A stretch of 64,000 nucleotides of DNA from Flaccisagitta enflata (GCA_965153355.1 OZ231126.1:51646001-51710000), one strand, 5' to 3'; numbered from the stretch's first letter, positions 23,631-40,185 are shown. The notes: generated by a model not told the origin, from the sequence alone. Made by a program: numbers and translations.

Positions 23631-24057
23631 GGTCGCCCAAGGGCAATATGTGGTCAGCAATACCCGTTGCCCTGCTTTGCATGGTTGTAAATCAGAATGA
23701 GAGGAAGCAGGGCAGCGGCACCAAAGTCCTGTAGAACACTGAGTGACGTTTGTTCATCTGTTCATTATTCCATCCATCCGACAGTCCCCTCAGGTCCTTT
23801 TAGGCCTTTAATCTGCCCTCCCAGGCTTGAAATCTTTCCTATCAGGCCTGAAATCTGCCCTCTCTCGCCTTGAATCTGAGAGTGCAGATTTTAGACCTAA
23901 CAGGACAGGTTTAAGGCCTGAGAGGGCAGATTTCAGGCCTAAGAGAGCCTGGGGGCACTAACAAACAAACGGACAAACTGACGGGCAAACAAAAAGTTAA
24001 ACAAAAGTTCCCAGATTTCTATGGGACTTCATCCCTTTTGGAGCCGCTACCAAAAAG
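23631..24057 (+). mobile_element. FB2 repeat, D subfamily
   Basis: It shares the leader CAGGTCGCCCAAGGGCAATA and TGGTCAGCAATACCCG with the 1.1-kb copy, then GCCCTGCTT...AAGCAGGGC and GCAGCGGC. The body array is GGCCTGAAATCTGCCCTCTC on one side and GAGGGCAGATTTCAGGCCT on the other, so the array is an internal inverted repeat. It ends TTGGAGCCGCTACCAAAAA. Confidence 0.7.
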
Positions 24058-24373
24058 CTGATGTATATTTATAGACTTGAGACTTGAGATTGCATTTCAT
24101 GAGAAGTTTGCCCGTAATTGCAAAATGCACGGGACACATCCGTTTATGCTTGGCTAATCTTATAGCTTTTCACCCCTGACCGTTTCTGATATTCGTAATT
24201 GGTCAGAAAAATTGGATTCGCGAAATCTAGTGTAAAGAGGACAGACACAGGCAGAACGATAGTCGATACCCTACTGGAGAAATACAATTGAGTGAAGAGA
24301 TTCATTGAGACACTTAATCCCATCTAGATTAAAGTTGCGACTGACCGCGATTAAAAGAAAGAGTGAGGAAGAA

Positions 24374-24375
<2 letters not shown>

Positions 24376-24425
<50 letters not shown>
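24376..24425. repeat. (GA)n microsatellite
   Basis: About 24 GA units. Confidence 0.95.
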
Positions 24426-24433
<8 letters not shown>

Positions 24434-24929
24434 ACTACAGAGCGGCGAGAGAGAGAGAGAACAACACTACACTGCGGTGCCCAAAAAAAGTTTTAGGACT
24501 TTGCCATGTTATATCATAGATATTTTTGGTGGATCATAAAAAAATCAATGATAGAATTTAAAAGCTTTAAAAAATGAAACATTTACTGCCAAGCGCAACT
24601 ATATCAGTCAAACAGTTTAAAAAATACAGAAGTTTGAAGTTGATGTGTCAAAAATCTGTTGGGAAAAAGCTGGTTTTTGCACCAGTTTTTAATGCTTATT
24701 CCACTATACATATTTTATGGTCTTAGTAACAAGATAGCCTTAAACGACATATTCAGTAATTGTCAAATGAAACTAAACATCCCAACAACCCTAGAATCTA
24801 TCAGACGCTTACAGGAATGATGACAATAAGAAAGTAATTGATAATCATTATAAAATTCAAAAGATTTCTATGGCATTAAGGTGATGAAACCTCAGAAACA
24901 CCCTTCCAACTGGTTTTTTTAAATACTGC
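24426..24929. other. No gene seen
   Basis: AT-rich sequence with no coding signal. Confidence 0.4.
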
Positions 24930-25355
24930 ACTATTTTTGGGCAGCAGCCTCGAAGGGAACAAAGTCTTGTAGGCCACAAGGGGGCTTTCTTTTGTCTGTC
25001 CATTTGTTCATTCATTAGTCCCCCAGGCCCTCACAGGCCTGAAATCTTCGCTCTCACGCCTAAAATCCGCCCTCTCAGGCTTGCAATCTGCCCTCTTAGG
25101 CCTTGAATCTGCCCTCTCAGGCTTGAAATCTGCCCCCAAGCCTGAAACTGGTCCTTCTGGGCCTTAAATCTGCTCTTTCAGATTCAAGGCCTGAGAGAGT
25201 AGATTTCAGGCCTTAGAGGGTAGATTTCAGGCCTGAGAGGGCAGATTTCAGACCTTAGAGGGCCTGAGAGTGACTGACGGATAGATGAACAGACAAATAA
25301 AAGTCTCCTTGTGTTCTACAGGATTTTGTCCCCTTTGGGGGTGCCGCCTGCTTCC
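24930..25355 (-). mobile_element. FB2 repeat, D subfamily, leader lost
   Basis: On the minus strand the 3' end is GAGGCTGCTGCCCAAAAATA and the 5' arm is GGCACCCCCAAAGGGGAC. The internal array is again inverted: GGCCTGAAATCTGCCCTCTC-type units turn into GAGAGGGCAGATTTCAGGCC near 25185. The leader beyond the 5' arm is not recognisable. Confidence 0.65.
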
Positions 25356-25378
25356 TCTTGTTCTTATTCACAATCATT

Positions 25379-25475
25379 CTTTTTCTTTTTCTTTTTCTTT
25401 TTCTTTTTCTTTTTCTTTTTCTTTTTCTTTTTCTTTTTTTTTTCTTCTTCTTCTTCTTCTTCTTCTTCACTTCAT
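25379..25475. repeat. (TTTTTC)n then (TTC)n microsatellite
   Basis: Hexanucleotide TTTTTC units switch to trinucleotide TTC units. Confidence 0.95.
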
Positions 25476-26170
25476 TTCATTCTCCTTCTCCTTCAGCTTA
25501 TTTCCACAAAAGATGATCTCTGATCTTTGAGCCCTTCTGACGCGCTGGTCCTTAGGTCGACCTTTTAATGGCTGTAAATCCTCAACATCATCTCAGAAGA
25601 AAAAACATCAACCACTTTAAATCAAATCTATAGTCTGAAAGAATCCTAGAAAGAATATGCCGATAGGAAACGAAAGATAGAAGAAAAGGGGATAAAAAAA
25701 GACAGACAAAGAAGGCAGTGAAGATTAAAAGAGACTGTCTGTCTGTTCGTTTATGACGATCGAGTTAAAAACTGTGTCCGCGACTGGACTGTACCCACGC
25801 TTTCTTTACACCTCATTTCATTTTTTTTTCTCATTTTGGTTTGTTGATCTTCGATAAATCTAATAACCAAATAGCGAAAAGCAAAATCGAGTTCCGTAAG
25901 TAGGAGAAAAAAACAAACAGGAGAAATAAGATTCAGCCACCTTATTTTCGATTAGACCAGTAAATTCTGAAGACACTAAGTTTTATCGACAGACGGACAG
26001 ACAGATCAACTGACAGATGAATCGCGTAGCTCATCACGATGTCTTAATACTTATGATGTGTCTCTGTGGTTATAAAGAAAACGTAGCAAAATTCTTGCAG
26101 CGTCAAACTGATACGATTATAGTCAGAATTACTGGTATGTATCAAGCCATGAAATATTATCAGGGAAGAG
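25476..26170. other. No gene seen
   Basis: No feature that I can support. Confidence 0.4.
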
Positions 26171-26174
26171 AGGG

Positions 26175-26196
26175 AGAGAGCGAGAGCGAGAGTGAG

Positions 26197-26239
<43 letters not shown>
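26175..26239. repeat. (GA)n microsatellite with GAGC units
   Basis: GAGC/GAGT units followed by pure GA. Confidence 0.93.
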
Positions 26240-26242
<3 letters not shown>

Positions 26243-26269
26243 GTCCTATGTGAATGTACATCTTTTATA

Positions 26270-26582
26270 AATGAATGAATGAATAAGAGAATTAATGAAT
26301 GAATGAATGAATGAATGAAAATGAATTAATGAATGAATAATGAATGAATGAATGAATGAATGAATGAATGAATGAATAAATGAATGAAAGAATGAATGAA
26401 TGAATGAATGAATGAATGAATGAATAAATGAATGAATGAATGAATGAATGAATGAATGAATGAATAAATGAATGAATGAATGAATGAATGAACAAATGAA
26501 TTAATGAATGAAGGAATAAAGAATGAATGAATGAATGAATGAATGAATGAATGAATAAATGAATGAATGAATGAATGAATGA
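26270..26582. repeat. (GAAT)n microsatellite, about 75 units
   Basis: TGAA tetranucleotide run with TAAA, TTAA and CAAA point variants. Six-frame ORFs (HSFI repeats) are artefacts. Confidence 0.95.
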
Positions 26583-27153
26583 TCTCATGCATGGGAGAAT
26601 GATGTTTTCCTGATGAAATAGCTTCTGATCTTAGAGGATCTTAGAGGATCTTAGACTTAGAGGAATTAGATATATGGGTGACAGACAAGGAGATAGACAG
26701 ACAAACTGACCGACCAACGGACAGACTTATAGAAATGCGAGGACGTATATGGTTGGTCGGTTGTTAGTTGTCTGCATCTCTTGGTCAATTTCGTGGTTGT
26801 TTCTTTTAGTCGCATAAACTGTCGACTCGAGGGATTTTTATTGTTTTTATTGTAAATTGATACAATATAAGCAGTAAATGCTAAAAGCTTTGGAATTCAG
26901 ACTTAAAGACTCTCCCAGCAATATGTAAAAGGGGCGGGGGTTGTATATGGTGTGATGGTGAACCAACTGCACATTTATCTAGTGAACGGACGACCTACAA
27001 TCGTTTTCACTTTTCTAGACCATTGTTATTATCATAGTAATTGTTCTTGCAAATGTGGTTGTTGTATGTTGCCGAGGCCACTATTGTTGCCGGTGACGTT
27101 GTTTCTGTTGTTAATGTTGTCTTTGTTGCTGTTTTTGTTTCTAATGTCGCTTT
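26583..27153. other. FB1c-like fragment; otherwise no gene
   Basis: GACCGACCAACGGACAGACT, TTATAGAAATGCGAGGACGT at about 26708-26748 resembles the 3' part of the FB1c copy at 35895. Nothing else can be supported. Confidence 0.4.
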
Positions 27154-27425
<272 letters not shown>

Positions 27426-27681
27426 ACTTCCATTAATCGGCATTTACGTAACTCAGGCCTTGACGGGACGGGGTCACATCCACCCGAGGGGAAACCCGAG
27501 ATTTTGTTTCTCTCGCCTTCAACGAGAATTTCCCTTTTGCACCTCCACAAATACCAAATGAGAAACAAAAACAAAAAGAACCAAAAGTGGCAAAATAGAA
27601 GGTACAGAGAAATGAGTTCTTGAAAAAAGGAGAAAGAGAAATTAAAAAAAAAAAGAGAAATACAAATACAATAAGAAGAAA

Positions 27682-28318
<637 letters not shown>

Positions 28319-28469
28319 GAAGAAAGATATTAAGCAGGAAAGAAAAAATAATAAAGAGACATTAAAAAGAAATAAGAGTAAGTATACATATATAGGGACT
28401 GACAAAGAAAAGAAAGCGGGCTTTTACAATTCCGTGTACGTAAAAGTAGAAGAATAAAATGAAAGACTA

Positions 28470-28652
28470 AGAAAACAAGGCCGGATACACGGCCAATACC
28501 AGTCGCGGACGGGTGGGCAGGGGCGGAAACGCTGGTTTTTCCACTTTTCGACTCGTGCTCACCAGCGGACCGACGGACCGACCGACGGACCGACGGATGG
28601 ACGGACGGACGGACAAAGCCTCTTATAGAGTCGCTCGTCCGCGACTAAAAAA
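28470..28652 (+). mobile_element. FB1 repeat, full length
   Basis: AACAAGGCCGGATACACGGC, then CAGTCGCGGACGGGTGGGCA, TTTCCACTTTTCGACTCGTG, (GACC/GACG)n, GGACAAAGCC, TCTTATAGAG and the hairpin AGTCGCTCGTCCGCGACT with AAAAAA. The 5' GTCGCGGACG is fully complementary to the 3' CGTCCGCGAC. It follows directly on the (GAAA)n block. Confidence 0.9.
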
Positions 28653-28893
28653 GAAAATAAATCGCGTTTGAGGTGGTAGAGAAGCCTTTGCCGTTGCTTG
28701 GCTTTGGCTTAGGTGAGAAAAAGATCATCAGTGGAGTAAATCTGTCTTTTTTTTCTTCTCTGAAATGGCAAAGCAGCAGAGAGACTGAAAGAGAAACCGT
28801 CAAATCGATGAGGCGTGGACAGCAGTGAAGAAAATGCAGCTTCAACATCACCATTAGTCCATTACTGACTCAACCACAATCAACAATAACAAC
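28653..28893. other. No gene seen
   Basis: No feature that I can support. Confidence 0.4.
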
Positions 28894-29428
<535 letters not shown>

Positions 29429-30279
29429 CAACCCAAATACAACAATCAAGGGGAAAAATCGATGATCAGAAAAAAAAGGCACGATGCTACAGTAAAGGAA
29501 TAAGAGAGCAAGAAAAAAGAACAGCAATTGAATCTGGGGAATTCATTTGAAGAATTGGAAAAAGGAAGGATAGATGAGATTGAAAGTCGATTTCTGTCGG
29601 ATTGCCAAGGCCGCCTTCACTAAGGTGCCGCCGATTCGATCGCTCACTACGGTTTTTGCAATATTTAGATCGTTGCGCCTCTTTTAAAGGGCATTCCAGC
29701 GGACGAATGCACTTGATCACATTGGGCACTTGGTTCATATTGTATCCATTGCTAGAGACTGTTTCCCGTTAGGGCACCACATTGGTGGTTCTAACTTTCA
29801 TTTTATCGTGCCTCTTGAAGTGGGAAATAAATAAATAAATTTCTTCAACAATGTTCATAACGTGATTACTCGTTAGTACACTGTCTGCTTGGTCTGTCGG
29901 ATACGCATTTCATGCGTTCTTGCCTTCTTGGTTTGGAGGTTTTTTTTTATCCTAATGACGACACGTGCCACCATCAAACCCGCCTCTATCAAACTGATTT
30001 CCAACTAGGATCCAGTCCTGGTGGTAAAAGAAGTCCTCGCCCTCTGACTTTGATTTCACAAAAAATTCGATTGTGAACCCGTGTTCAGATCAAGTCTTTC
30101 ATTCAATTGTATCATAAATATATTTTGATTTTTTCCTTGATCCATTATCACTCCGGTAGCGGGAAAGAGAGAAAGAGATATCTTTCAACGAAGATATTCC
30201 AAACAGACGTCTGTCAGAAAACGTTGGCCAACTCAGGGGGCGTTTCTAGTCGGAGACAACCGCGTTTTGAATGGGACAC
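29429..30279. other. Possible retroposon 3' tail; no gene
   Basis: CTTGAAGTGGGAAATAAATAAATAAAT at about 29814-29840 resembles the 3' tail of a LINE- or SINE-type retroposon, but no RT motif lies upstream. Nothing else can be supported. Confidence 0.3.
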
Positions 30280-30425
30280 TCGGTCGCTCGCTACGTTTGT
30301 TCGCTTGCACCGCTCACTCCGCTCACTCCGCTCACTCACTCCGCAGTGCTCCGCTTCGCTACGCTTGCTTCGCGCGCTCGCTCCATTCACAGGCTCGCTC
30401 ACTCACTTCGCTCACTCCCTCGTGG
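30280..30425. repeat. GC-rich CGCTCACTC-type array
   Basis: Irregular repeats of CGCTCACTC, CGCTTCGCTACG and GCTCGCTC, strikingly GC-rich against its surroundings. Overlapping frames on both strands (S/R/L-rich) are by-products. Confidence 0.75.
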
Positions 30426-30549
30426 GACGGTTGAAATTCTTGAATATGTGTTCGCACTGTTATCGCGTTTCTCGGGAACAAAAGCGTTTTTGGCGCTCAC
30501 TAGAAACACGCCCTGAGAGAGAGAAAAATTATGAATCCCAGACATAGAC

Positions 30550-30676
30550 ATTATGGAGGAGCGGGGAGCGCCGCTCCTCGGAAAGGCAAGAGGCACGTCG
30601 GAAAATCTTGGAAGGAAAACGGAAAAATGATTAAAAAAAAGAACAGAAAGAAGGAAAAGAAAAGATGAAAGGAGGA

Positions 30677-30732
<56 letters not shown>

Positions 30733-31430
30733 AAACAAGTCAGTGAGAACAACATCCTGTGTGCCGGAACTCTCAAAATAAAACGCTGGCAAAATTTAGG
30801 AAAATTTAAAAAAAAGATAAACAGAGAACTTCATGACAGGCAGACAGAATAACAGATCAATGGAGCAACAAATAGAGGTGTATAGTCGCACAGCACTCGA
30901 CTAAAAAGAAAATAAAAAGAGAAAAAGGAAAAAAGAAAGAAAAAAGAAAGAAAGAGAGGAAGGAAGAAAGAACAGAAAAAAGAAGGAAAAAACAAAGCTA
31001 GAATGAGAGAAAAAAAAAGGAAGAAAGAATGAAAGAGACAGAAAGAAAAACAGAAAGAGACAGAGATGAAGTTAGAAAGAAAGTTTTGTTTGTCTTTTTT
31101 TCTTTTCTTCACATTTTCCCTAACCTGCTTATCATCTCTAATTAGTGCTTCATGAGGTCAAAGCAATGCATTGCCTTGGGCATAGTTGACATTTGAAAAT
31201 TTTCTTATCATATTAGCCTTAAAGGCTTGTTATATGTTTGGTATCTTCTTAAGGCAGTAAGCATTTCATGAGAAAAAAAAATTCTTTATCTTAATTCTTA
31301 ATTTTTAATATAAATGTAAACGTTAAAGGCTGTTAAACACAGTGAGGTTGTCGTGAGGGGGGGGCTAAATGGAGAGAATATTGTGTGTCGGAAATTTTAT
31401 AGGGGAAATTTGTGCTCCCCGGAAGCTTGG
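30550..31430. mobile_element. Candidate element G, copy 2
   Basis: ATTATGGAGGAGCGGGGAGC with the GAGGAGCG...CGCTCCTC hairpin and ACGTCGGA match copy 1 at 14066. The bases that differ from copy 1 in the stem change on both sides (GTAGC/GCTAC versus GGAGC/GCTCC). A related right end (GTCGGAAATTTTATAGGGGA) lies near 31398. A (GAAA)n array at 30676-30735 and an FB1 3' fragment at about 30878-30908 sit inside. Confidence 0.4.
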
Positions 31431-33837
<2,407 letters not shown>

Positions 33838-34038
33838 GAATACTTTTAGTACATCCTCTCTTACGCTGTCGCGACTTTAATTTGACATATCCCTAGACCC
33901 ACGATCGGTTGGTTGCAGGTTGGTCCGTCTATTTCTATATTTCTGCCTGGAAATTTTGTTGACATCACTGCTCCTGCCAAAATGCTTGATAAGTTATTTT
34001 TTTTTCTGCCCCTACGCTCCCGCACGCGACTAAGCTGC
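33838..34038 (-). repeat. FB1 repeat, decayed
   Basis: On the minus strand: AGTCGCGTGCGGGAGCG, GGGGCAG, ATTTTGGCAGGAGCAGTG, GACC-like bases and GTCGCGACAGC. The leader and 3' A-tail are lost. Confidence 0.5.
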
Positions 34039-34316
34039 GTACTCACAATTTTACTTGAATAGAAAAGTATGAAATAATAAATAAAGCAGTGGTTATAAAG
34101 AACGAAATAAAAAAGGCCATAACTGCGATAATAACAGCATTTGTGACCATGAATGTGTCATATGGACGGCAAAAAGCGGCAGTGACAAGAGCCGTTGATA
34201 AGCGTGGCAGTGACAGCGACGGAACAGATGTCACCGGTGTTCATATCCTCATTCTGGCACGAGAGTCTGAAGTATAACATTCATTGGATGCCATGAAGCA
34301 CATAATTATTTGAAAA

Positions 34317-34556
<240 letters not shown>

Positions 34557-34805
34557 GCAGGCTCCTCTCCTGTCTGTCAAAGAGGAGGTGACTTGGCAAC
34601 GAGGAACACCGACCCAAATGAGCATGTACAAGCGTTGATAATTGCATTTCTTTTATATATGCTTGTGCGACAACAAATCAGTATGAAACAAGGCCAAGTT
34701 ATGGCCAAAAAGTGTACGTCACTTTATTAAGAATTTGTGAATGAACGTTTTGAATGAATGAATGAATGAATGAATGAATAAGATAATGAAAATGAGCGTG
34801 GTGAG

Positions 34806-35822
<1,017 letters not shown>

Positions 35823-35894
35823 TGAGTCATGAGAAGTGACAGTAATGAAGAAAGACGACAGAATTGGCCGTTTTGAGCGTTTTAAACGTTTGCG

Positions 35895-35977
35895 TTACCA
35901 ACCAACCGACCGACCGAACGACCGACCAACCGACGCGACGGACATGACCTCTTATAGAAGTGCGAGGACGCACTTAA
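35895..35977 (+). repeat. FB1c fragment
   Basis: GCGTTACCAACCAACCGACC, GACGGACATGACC, TCTTATAGAAGTGCGAGGACGCACTTAA. The terminal hairpin AAGTGCGAGGACGCACTT has a different stem sequence from FB1 and FB1b. The 5' leader is not recognised. Confidence 0.6.
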
Positions 35978-35979
35978 TA

Positions 35980-36354
35980 ACTATGGCAACATTTTTTTGA
36001 TTGACTTGAAATCCTCTTTTTAGATGTACATAGTATGTCAAATTTCCTACTCAGCAAAAAAATCAGAACACAAAAAAGTTTATTTTTGCGCCTGTAGCAT
36101 CATTTTGTGTGATAGTTGTCAAAATGAATTTCAGAAAATTGTGAATATAAAGCTTTCTTCCCTTCGTTTTTGCATGATGTTTTTTCAGAAAAAGTGATGC
36201 CACAAGCTCCAAAATCAACATCTTTGAGTTCTGATTATTTTGCTGTGTAAGTAATTTGATATACTATTACTACCTAGAAGGATCTAAAGCAGATCGATAA
36301 AATGAGGGAGTAGGAATGAATTGAAATAACTGTCTTTTTTTTCTTTGCCATAGT
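35980..36354. mobile_element. MITE with ACTATGGCAA termini, 375 bp
   Basis: Same termini as 82-1055, with TA on both sides (35978-35979, 36355-36356). Non-coding interior. It entered right at the 3' end of an FB1c copy. Confidence 0.7.
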
Positions 36355-36384
36355 TAGAAAAAAAATTACAAATACATGCATTTA

Positions 36385-36548
36385 CAGTTAAGCTTCACTA
36401 GAGCGCATGGTAAGGGACCAGACGAAATTTTGCCTTATGGTGAAGCTGCCTCATTGCCACCAAAAAAAAACTACAAAATATCAGCAGGTTCTTTGCCTTC
36501 GAGGCAGGCATGCCTTGATATCGGGTGCGCTATAGCGGTGCTCCACTG
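36385..36548. mobile_element. MITE, CAGT...ACTG termini with TA duplication, 164 bp
   Basis: The left end CAGTTAAGCTTCACTAGAGCGCA is matched imperfectly by the right end (CAGTGGAGCACCGCTATAGC on the opposite strand). TA flanks both sides. This is a pogo-like non-autonomous element. Confidence 0.7.
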
Positions 36549-36924
36549 TAGTTAGGCTACTTACAAGCCTATAAGTTTTAGTATATCTATGAATCATAAT
36601 ACTCTCAGCGCAATAGAATGCAACGTCAAAAAATCCCCATGCTCCTATAAGAAGGTAATAGCGAAGAATTAGAAGTAAAACAAAAGAGGACTTTAATCAA
36701 AAAGGCGAATCTTTTTGATGGCCACCCATTACGATGACGGTATGAGATTATATGGCGATCGAAAAAGTGATTCATGATTGCTTTTTTTCTCAATTTTTTC
36801 CTTTTATTTGCCCAATTTCCTCTTTTCATCTGTGTAAGATTAAAGTACTTTTTTTAGTTCTATTTTTTTCTAGCAACGCGAATGATTCGACCAACAAAAT
36901 AATCGAATTGCGGTTAAGAATATT

Positions 36925-37155
36925 TTAGCCGCGTGCACGCGACTTTGTAACCCAAAATGCCCGTCCGTCCATTGGTAACCCCTTTTTTTGGTTTTGTTTT
37001 TTGTTTTTTGTTTTTTGTTTTTTGTTTGTTTTTTTTTGCGTTTCCGGTCGTTTTTCGCCTTTTTGCTCCTGCTCAAATATTTGGTTAACCTTTCTTATCA
37101 TTGCCCCTGCGCGCCCGCACGCGACTTTGGTGGCTATGTATCCCGTCTTGTTTGA
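36925..37155 (-). mobile_element. FB1 repeat
   Basis: On the minus strand: AACAAGACGGGATACATAGC, AAGTCGCGTGCGGGCGCGCAG, CAAATATTTGAGCAGGAGC, then AGTCGCGTGCACGCGGCT. A T/A-rich run replaces part of the GACC tract. Confidence 0.7.
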
Positions 37156-37202
37156 AGTCGAAAAATTTCCCCAACAAGAATGAATAAGCGAGAGATGTTT
37201 TC

Positions 37203-37338
37203 CCTGGAGAAAAGAATGAAGCAAAAAGAAAAATAAAAAGAAAAAGAAAAGAAAAGAAAAAGGAAAAGAAAAGAAAAAGAAAAAAAAGAAAAGAAAAGAA
37301 AAAGAAAAGAAAAAAAAGAAAGAAAGGAGAAGAGAAAA

Positions 37339-37430
<92 letters not shown>
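37203..37430. repeat. (GAAAA)n then (CT)n microsatellite
   Basis: Purine-rich AAAAGAAAAG repeats are followed by about 45 CT units, so the strand bias flips at about 37338. Confidence 0.93.
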
Positions 37431-37433
<3 letters not shown>

Positions 37434-38339
37434 AGGTCTGATGTTCCGTTTGGCGGTTTTGAGAGAGATTCTTCGTTGAGAGTCTTGAAGAGTCACGTGA
37501 CTATGAGCACGTGACGAAGGCAGGCAACATCTACAAGCTCATTTGCGTAGAACAAACAAACAAACAAAAAAACCTGACGCGATAAAAGGTGGGAAACTGG
37601 GTCAACTTGTGGAAAAAAAAAGAGGAATATCCGGAGAACTCTGATTACCAGTGGACATGGAGACGTGAAGAAGGACAGGTGGAATGCTGGAAAGTATCGG
37701 ACAATTTCTAGCCGTGTATCCGGCCTTGTTTTGATGGTCATCAGGGCGATCCGTGGTTGTGCTTACAGGAGTGATTCATACCAGGATAACAAGTTAACTC
37801 GGTAACACATGACTCTTTGAAAAGACATCATTTCTTTTCAACTTCCTCTTAACCAACAAACCAGTCTTAATCTCTGTCTCTGTCCAATGTTGCCTTATTT
37901 CGTTGCTTGGTGACATTGCCTCGTTTCAATATTCGGGAACAAGTTGATATACAAGATAAAAAGAAAGTTAAGAAGGGTTGTGGTTTGACTGAGAGACATA
38001 TTTTGCAATGGGAAAAGGGGCAAAGCAGGGGATTGGCCGGGGTTAACTCGGGACCTCGAGTGAAAGAAAAATATTGGAGTTCATTGGAAAATTGGACTCG
38101 CAGTTGATATATATCGGAATGGAAAAGGAAGGGGTGGGAGCGGGAGGGGGAGGTGGGGGGTGGCGGGGGGCGAGTGATAAGCGAGGGCGGGGCTAAGGGG
38201 TGGAGAAGAATTTGGATGCTGACGCAACGCGCATGAGGCAACATTGGAAATGAATATCAAAAGATTATATTGGATAAATTGCAATAAAACGAAGAGAGGC
38301 GCATTCAAAAGGGGGTGTTCCATGGAAACAGTGCCATCA
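37431..38339. other. FB1 leader remnant; no gene seen
   Basis: GCCGTGTATCCGGCCTTGTT at 37712-37731 is a solitary FB1 leader on the minus strand. A G-rich segment lies at 38125-38200. Nothing else can be supported. Confidence 0.5.
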
Positions 38340-38435
38340 GTTGAGACAGATGGGTAGAAATAGACAGAGACAGATGGGTAGAGATAGACAGAGATGGGTG
38401 GCGATGGGTGGAGATGGGTGAAGATGGATGTAATC
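38340..38435. repeat. Short minisatellite (AGATGGGTGG)
   Basis: Repeats of GACAGATGGGTAGARATAGA and then GGGTGGAGATGG. Confidence 0.75.
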
Positions 38436-38854
38436 TATGGTGTTTCGGAGGCAAAGTCATTGGATTGTGAGATGAACGCTAGCCCTCGGATGGGCTGGTT
38501 TTGGGCAGTCAAGCAGGTTACGTGTTGACCCACTCAATTCTCCCCAAAGACCAAAACGAATAGGAAAAAAAAAAGCCAACCGAAATGGCTCCAGATTTTT
38601 CCCTGTTTGCCCTAAAACGGTTCCGCTTCACGCGGAAAACTGCCTGCCAACTCGCAACTTTCTTCCATCACGTCAATTTCTTTTTTTTTCTTTTCTTTTT
38701 TTTTCTTGTTTTTTTTTATTCCTTGGCTCCGGGTCTAAGCTCTTTTTCTACTTTTCTTTATTTCCTGGTATAAATTTCCGTCTGTTTTTTCGTGTGTCTA
38801 TTTCTACTACATCTCTTCTTCCTCTACTTTTTCTTCCGCTTCTTCTTCTTCTCG
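38436..38854. other. No gene seen
   Basis: T/C-rich low-complexity sequence from about 38680. Phenylalanine/leucine-rich frames here are not credible genes. Confidence 0.4.
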
Positions 38855-39330
38855 TTTTTGGGCAGCGGCCCCGAAGGCGTCAATGACCTATGCTTTCACA
38901 CATATGGGGAATTTTCTCCTCCTCCTTCTCCTTCTCCTCCTTCTTTCCAGGCCCATATCTCAGCCTGGAGGCCCATTACCCAGCCTCGAGGTCCAAACCC
39001 CAGTCTTGAGGCCCAAATCCCACCCTCAAGGCTCAAATCCCAACCCCATGGACCAACCCAGTCTCGAGGGAGTTGGGCATCAAGACTGGGATTTGGACCT
39101 CGAGGCTGGGTTATGGGCCTCCAGACTGAGATATGGGCCTGGAGGCTGGGGGAAGGAGGGTGCGGAGGAGGAGGAGAAGGAGAAGGAGGAGGAGAAAATT
39201 CCCCATATGTGTGAAAGCATAGGTCATTGACCCCTTCAGGGCCGCTGCCCTGCTCCCCTCTCAACTTCAACGACAACCTACTTTAGCAGGGCACGGGTAC
39301 CACTGACCATCTAACGCTTTTGCGACTATT
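38855..39330 (-). mobile_element. FB2 repeat, C subfamily, long foldback
   Basis: On the minus strand: leader GCAAAAGCGTTAGATGGTCA, GTGCCCTGCT...GAGCAGGGCA, GCGGCCCTGAAGGGGTC, ACCTATGCTTTCACACATAT, then the body. The 3' end is CCTTCGGGGCCGCTGCCCAA. The arms are about 180 bp long and include the purine run GGAGAAGGAGGAGGAG and the GAGGCTGGG array, so the whole body is nearly palindromic. The three ORFs (115-140 aa) are translations of the array. Confidence 0.75.
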
Positions 39331-39377
39331 CTCATTCTCTTTCTTTTTTCTTTCTCTTTCTCTTTTTTTTCCCCTTC

Positions 39378-39688
39378 TTCTTCTTCTTCTTCTTCTTCTT
39401 CTTTCTTCTTCTTCTTCTTCTTCTTTCTTCTTCTTCTTCTTCTTCTTCTTCTTCTTCTTCTTCTTCTTCTTCTTCTTCTTCTTCTTCTTCTTCTTCTTCT
39501 TCTTCTTCTTCTTCTTCTTCTTTTCTTCTTCTTCTTCTTCTTCTTCTTCTTCTTCTTCTTCTTCTTCTTCTTCTTCTTCTTCTTCTTCTTCTTCTTCTTC
39601 TTCTTCTTCTTCTTCTTCTTCTTCTTCTTCTTCTTCTTCTTCTTCTTCTTCTTCTTCTTCTTCTTCTTCTTCTTCTTCTTCATCATCT

Positions 39689-39735
<47 letters not shown>

Positions 39736-39738
39736 TTC
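39378..39738. repeat. (TTC)n microsatellite, about 120 units
   Basis: A nearly pure TTC run with a few single-base phase slips and one CATCATC interruption. Confidence 0.97.
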
Positions 39739-40180
39739 CGCATTTCTCCCTCTAGAAGCATCTTCGTCTCCTTCTTCTCTTCCCCTCGCTTCTACACCTC
39801 CTTAATCTACCATGTACGACGTGCCAACAATTTGTCCGTCAATAAATTGGCCAAACATTCCGTTCTGAGGCTCGTCCATCGCAAACATCGCCAACATTAG
39901 CACATCGTATCAACGCAGTAGAACTGCCTTACATTTGTGGTCTACCAGAGTCAACAACCTTGTTTCTCCTCACCAACCATCCTCCTCCCTTGTTCTAAAT
40001 ACCCCCTCCCCCTATCTTTTTCATGATTTCTTCTCATATATGACGTAAATACACAAAGTTCGTGTGATTCGGTAATGATTGACTTGAGAAAAAAACTGCC
40101 ATAACTAAGGACTCATTTTGGTGACAATTAAATCATGTACGTGTATGTAGTTCGTCATACAAGGGCGACCAAGAAACTGC
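39739..40180. other. No gene seen
   Basis: No feature that I can support. Confidence 0.4.
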
Positions 40181-40185
40181 ATACG

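Noticed and set aside
30107-30547. 146-aa frame over the CGCTCACTC array
   Set aside because: Ser/Arg/Leu periodicity reflects the repeat; an overlapping frame on the other strand is just as open.
38792-39276. Pro-rich host gene candidates (115-140 aa)
   Set aside because: They translate the FB2 inverted array and disappear at its borders; both strands give similar frames.
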